DNA from: Clostridia bacterium
Lineage (GTDB): Bacteria; Bacillota; Clostridia; Oscillospirales; CAG-272
NCBI GenBank assembly: GCA_017507985.1
Contig: JAFVZV010000014.1
Location: 1-32,583, forward strand
Reading direction: 5' to 3'
Length of the DNA: 32,583 nucleotides
The position numbers and the translations under genes are program-made. Of the stretch, positions 31,027 through 32,583 are shown piece after piece. The notes beneath the pieces are model-generated. The model was given only the letters and a program-made list of their open reading frames with translations. It was not told where the DNA came from and ran no database searches. The stretch's first letter is position 1. The number at the start of each line of letters is the position of its first letter.

Positions 31027-31854
31027 ATGGCAAGAAAGGTCAAAATAAAAAAGCCGCCCTTGTCGGCAATTGACAAATTCATATACGTACTGCTTGGATT
31101 TTCGGGCATCGTGCTTATGGTTCTCGTCTTGATGTTATTTGCACAAACAATTCCCAACAAAGTGGCTTTTTCTGATGAAAGCGTCGTGGCGCGTTATGGT
31201 CTTGCCGGTTTATATTCTGCTATCCCAATGGTTATGTTTGTGATATTTACCCCTGTGCTTTTGGCGTGCAAGGGTTGGGAGGAAAAGCAACCGATCATAG
31301 GGAACAAGAGATACAAGCCGAGATTCAACGAGAGTGTTTTGAAGACGTTTCCTTTGTTTAGCCGGGCGTTCCGGAAAAATCTTAAGGAGCATCAAAAGAA
31401 AACGATCAAAAAGACGGCTTATGTTGTGTTGATCCTTTTTCTCGTCTGCACATCAGTTTTGCCATTTGGCATTTTTCCTCGAACGGTGATCGATGACCAA
31501 AATGTCATTACGCATTATAATGTATTCAATCAAATTACTCACGAGGCGTCGATCGAAGAGGCAGATCGGCTGGTGATCCGCATTTCTTCCCTTAAGGGGC
31601 GGCGTACATCTCGCTCGTATGGAATCAAATTGGAATTTGTTTATGGGAAAGAAAGCTATTATTTGAATCTGGGCGGATTTGCCGATATGTCTCGCGAGGA
31701 AGTCTTGCGCTATATGCTCTCGCTCAAAGAACACTTCAAAGATGACCGATACGACATTCTAAACTCCAAATGGATGGATCGCCTGATCGATGATAAAAAC
31801 TTCACCGACACCGAACAAAAACTGGTCTACGACTTATTCGACTATACTCCATAA
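31027..31854 (+). CDS. Membrane protein of unknown family
   Basis: The protein has 275 residues behind a GGGAAGGAAA site and a near-perfect promoter. The N-terminus is basic (MARKVKIKKPP). Membrane helices are seen at about 19-42, 57-80 and 129-148; a basic loop (IKKTAYVV and the preceding KNLKEHQKKT) lies between the second and third. The last ~125 residues form a soluble domain with strands (NVITHYNVFNQITHEASIEE, GIKLEFVYGKESYYLNLGGF) and a helical end, similar in layout to PH-like bacterial domains, though this is only an impression. I do not recognise the family. It forms a single-gene unit ended by a strong hairpin. Confidence 0.8.
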   Translation: MARKVKIKKPPLSAIDKFIYVLLGFSGIVLMVLVLMLFAQTIPNKVAFSDESVVARYGLAGLYSAIPMVMFVIFTPVLLACKGWEEKQPIIGNKRYKPRFNESVLKTFPLFSRAFRKNLKEHQKKTIKKTAYVVLILFLVCTSVLPFGIFPRTVIDDQNVITHYNVFNQITHEASIEEADRLVIRISSLKGRRTSRSYGIKLEFVYGKESYYLNLGGFADMSREEVLRYMLSLKEHFKDDRYDILNSKWMDRLIDDKNFTDTEQKLVYDLFDYTP

Positions 31855-31860
31855 AAAGAA

Positions 31861-31886
31861 CCGCCGCCCACGTGGGCGGCGGTGTT
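31861..31886. terminator. Bidirectional terminator between the membrane protein gene and glnA
   Basis: A perfect GC-only-rich inverted repeat (arms CCGCCGCCCAC and GTGGGCGGCGG, 31861-31882) is flanked by AAAAAGAA on the left and TGTTTT on the right. Confidence 0.9.
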
Positions 31887-31893
31887 TTGCATC

Positions 31894-32583
31894 TTACAGA
31901 TTATAGTATCTGTCAAATTCGGCGGGATGAGGGATCTTGGAAAGCTCGGAGCATTCAGCACGCTTGTTCTTGATGAAATTGACAAGCAGCTCCTCGGGGA
32001 AGACACCGCCTGCGGTCAGATAGTCGTGGTCGGTCTCAAGAGCATCCAGCGCCTCGGGAAGGGAGGTGGGCAGCCCCTTGAGCTTCTTCTTTTCCTCCTC
32101 GGGCAGGTGGAACAAATTGAAGTCGTAGGGACCCCAACCTTCGGCATGAGGATCGATCTTGTTCTTAATACCGTCAAGACCTGCCATCAGAATGGCGGCG
32201 TAGCAGAAGTAGGGGTTGCAGGTCGCGTCGGGGTTGCGCAGCTCAAAGCGGCGCTTGTCGGGGCTCTTGGCATAGGCGGGGATGCGGATGACAGCGCTGC
32301 GATTGGAGGTGGCATAGCCCACGGTGACAGGAGCTTCGAAGCCGGGCACCAGCCGCTTGAAGGAGTTGGTGCTGGGGTTGGTGATGGCGCACAGGGAGCT
32401 GATGTGCTTCAGCAGGCCGCCCATGAACCAGTGGGCTTCCTTACTCAGATGGGAATAGCCGTCGTCATCGGAGAAGACAGGCTCGCCGTCTTTCAGCAGG
32501 AGCATATGCACATGCATGCCGCTGCCGGCTTCGCCGTAGACAGGCTTGGGCATGAAGGTGGCGGTCTTGCCATACTTCAGAGC
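31894..32583 (-). CDS. glnA: Type I glutamine synthetase, C-terminal part (5' end outside window)
   Basis: The enzyme makes glutamine from glutamate, ammonia and ATP. The last 229 residues are present and the frame is open to the window edge (ALKYGKTATFMPKP). Family signatures seen are GEAGSGMHVHMLL, TNSFKRLVPGFEAPV, NRSAVIRIP, and the substrate loop with RRFELRNPDATCNPY. At the position where GSI-beta enzymes carry the adenylylated tyrosine (NLYDLP), the sequence reads NLFHLP, so adenylylation control is not possible. The end FDRYYNL is normal. The terminator follows 7 bases after the stop. Confidence 0.96.
   Translation of the reverse strand, partial: ALKYGKTATFMPKPVYGEAGSGMHVHMLLLKDGEPVFSDDDGYSHLSKEAHWFMGGLLKHISSLCAITNPSTNSFKRLVPGFEAPVTVGYATSNRSAVIRIPAYAKSPDKRRFELRNPDATCNPYFCYAAILMAGLDGIKNKIDPHAEGWGPYDFNLFHLPEEEKKKLKGLPTSLPEALDALETDHDYLTAGGVFPEELLVNFIKNKRAECSELSKIPHPAEFDRYYNL

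Overview
The window looks like a chromosomal segment of a Firmicute of the class Clostridia, probably a gut anaerobe. This rests on several things seen in the sequence: strong AGGAGG-type ribosome sites on nearly every gene, a C-terminal S-layer-homology (SLH) anchor, lipoproteins with LVSC/LTSC lipoboxes, ECF-type vitamin uptake, DUF3899 and DUF4234 proteins, and a glutamine synthetase without the adenylylation tyrosine. No phage, insertion sequence or CRISPR array was found. The sequence is unusually legible: about sixteen sigma-70-like promoters (most with a 17-bp spacer) and over a dozen intrinsic terminators can be placed by eye. Both window edges cut a gene (an SLH protein at the left, glnA at the right).

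Layout. 1-4.6 kb: end of an SLH surface protein, a DUF898 membrane protein, release factor 3 (prfC), a small lipoprotein and an EamA exporter. 4.7-7.9 kb, minus strand: rpmB (L28), then mtaB coupled to a 479-residue protein that reads as a shrunken PurL (FGAM synthase) with its catalytic motifs gone. 8-11.6 kb: upp, an RluA-type pseudouridine synthase and lnt. 11.6-17 kb is the accessory part: a free-standing tRNA-Val(GAC), a beta-helix-like protein, a frameshifted Xre repressor gene beside a perfect palindrome, two small membrane proteins, an intact Xre repressor facing a cysteine-repeat lipoprotein across three helically phased repeats. 17-20 kb, minus strand: udk-tdk (pyrimidine salvage, with upp elsewhere in the window) and coaX with an ECF S component (probable pantothenate uptake and phosphorylation). 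20.1-29.5 kb: a complete oligopeptide-type ABC importer (oppA-B-C-D-F) followed by a DUF3899 protein. 29.5-32.6 kb: a secreted endonuclease I, an unknown membrane protein and the end of glnA.

The most unusual content is the ABC importer. Four of its five subunits are enlarged: an 856-residue lipoprotein receptor, an OppC with about 200 extra residues between its first two membrane helices, an OppD with about 370 extra residues between the Q-loop and the ABC signature, and an OppF with about 95 extra charged helical residues just before its Q-loop. The enlarged parts lie on both faces of the membrane, which suggests a coordinated elaboration of the whole machine and not one stray insertion. 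The second unusual item is the PurL-like putative pseudoenzyme coupled to mtaB. The third is the pair of Xre repressor loci, one decayed and one intact, each with visible operator-like DNA.
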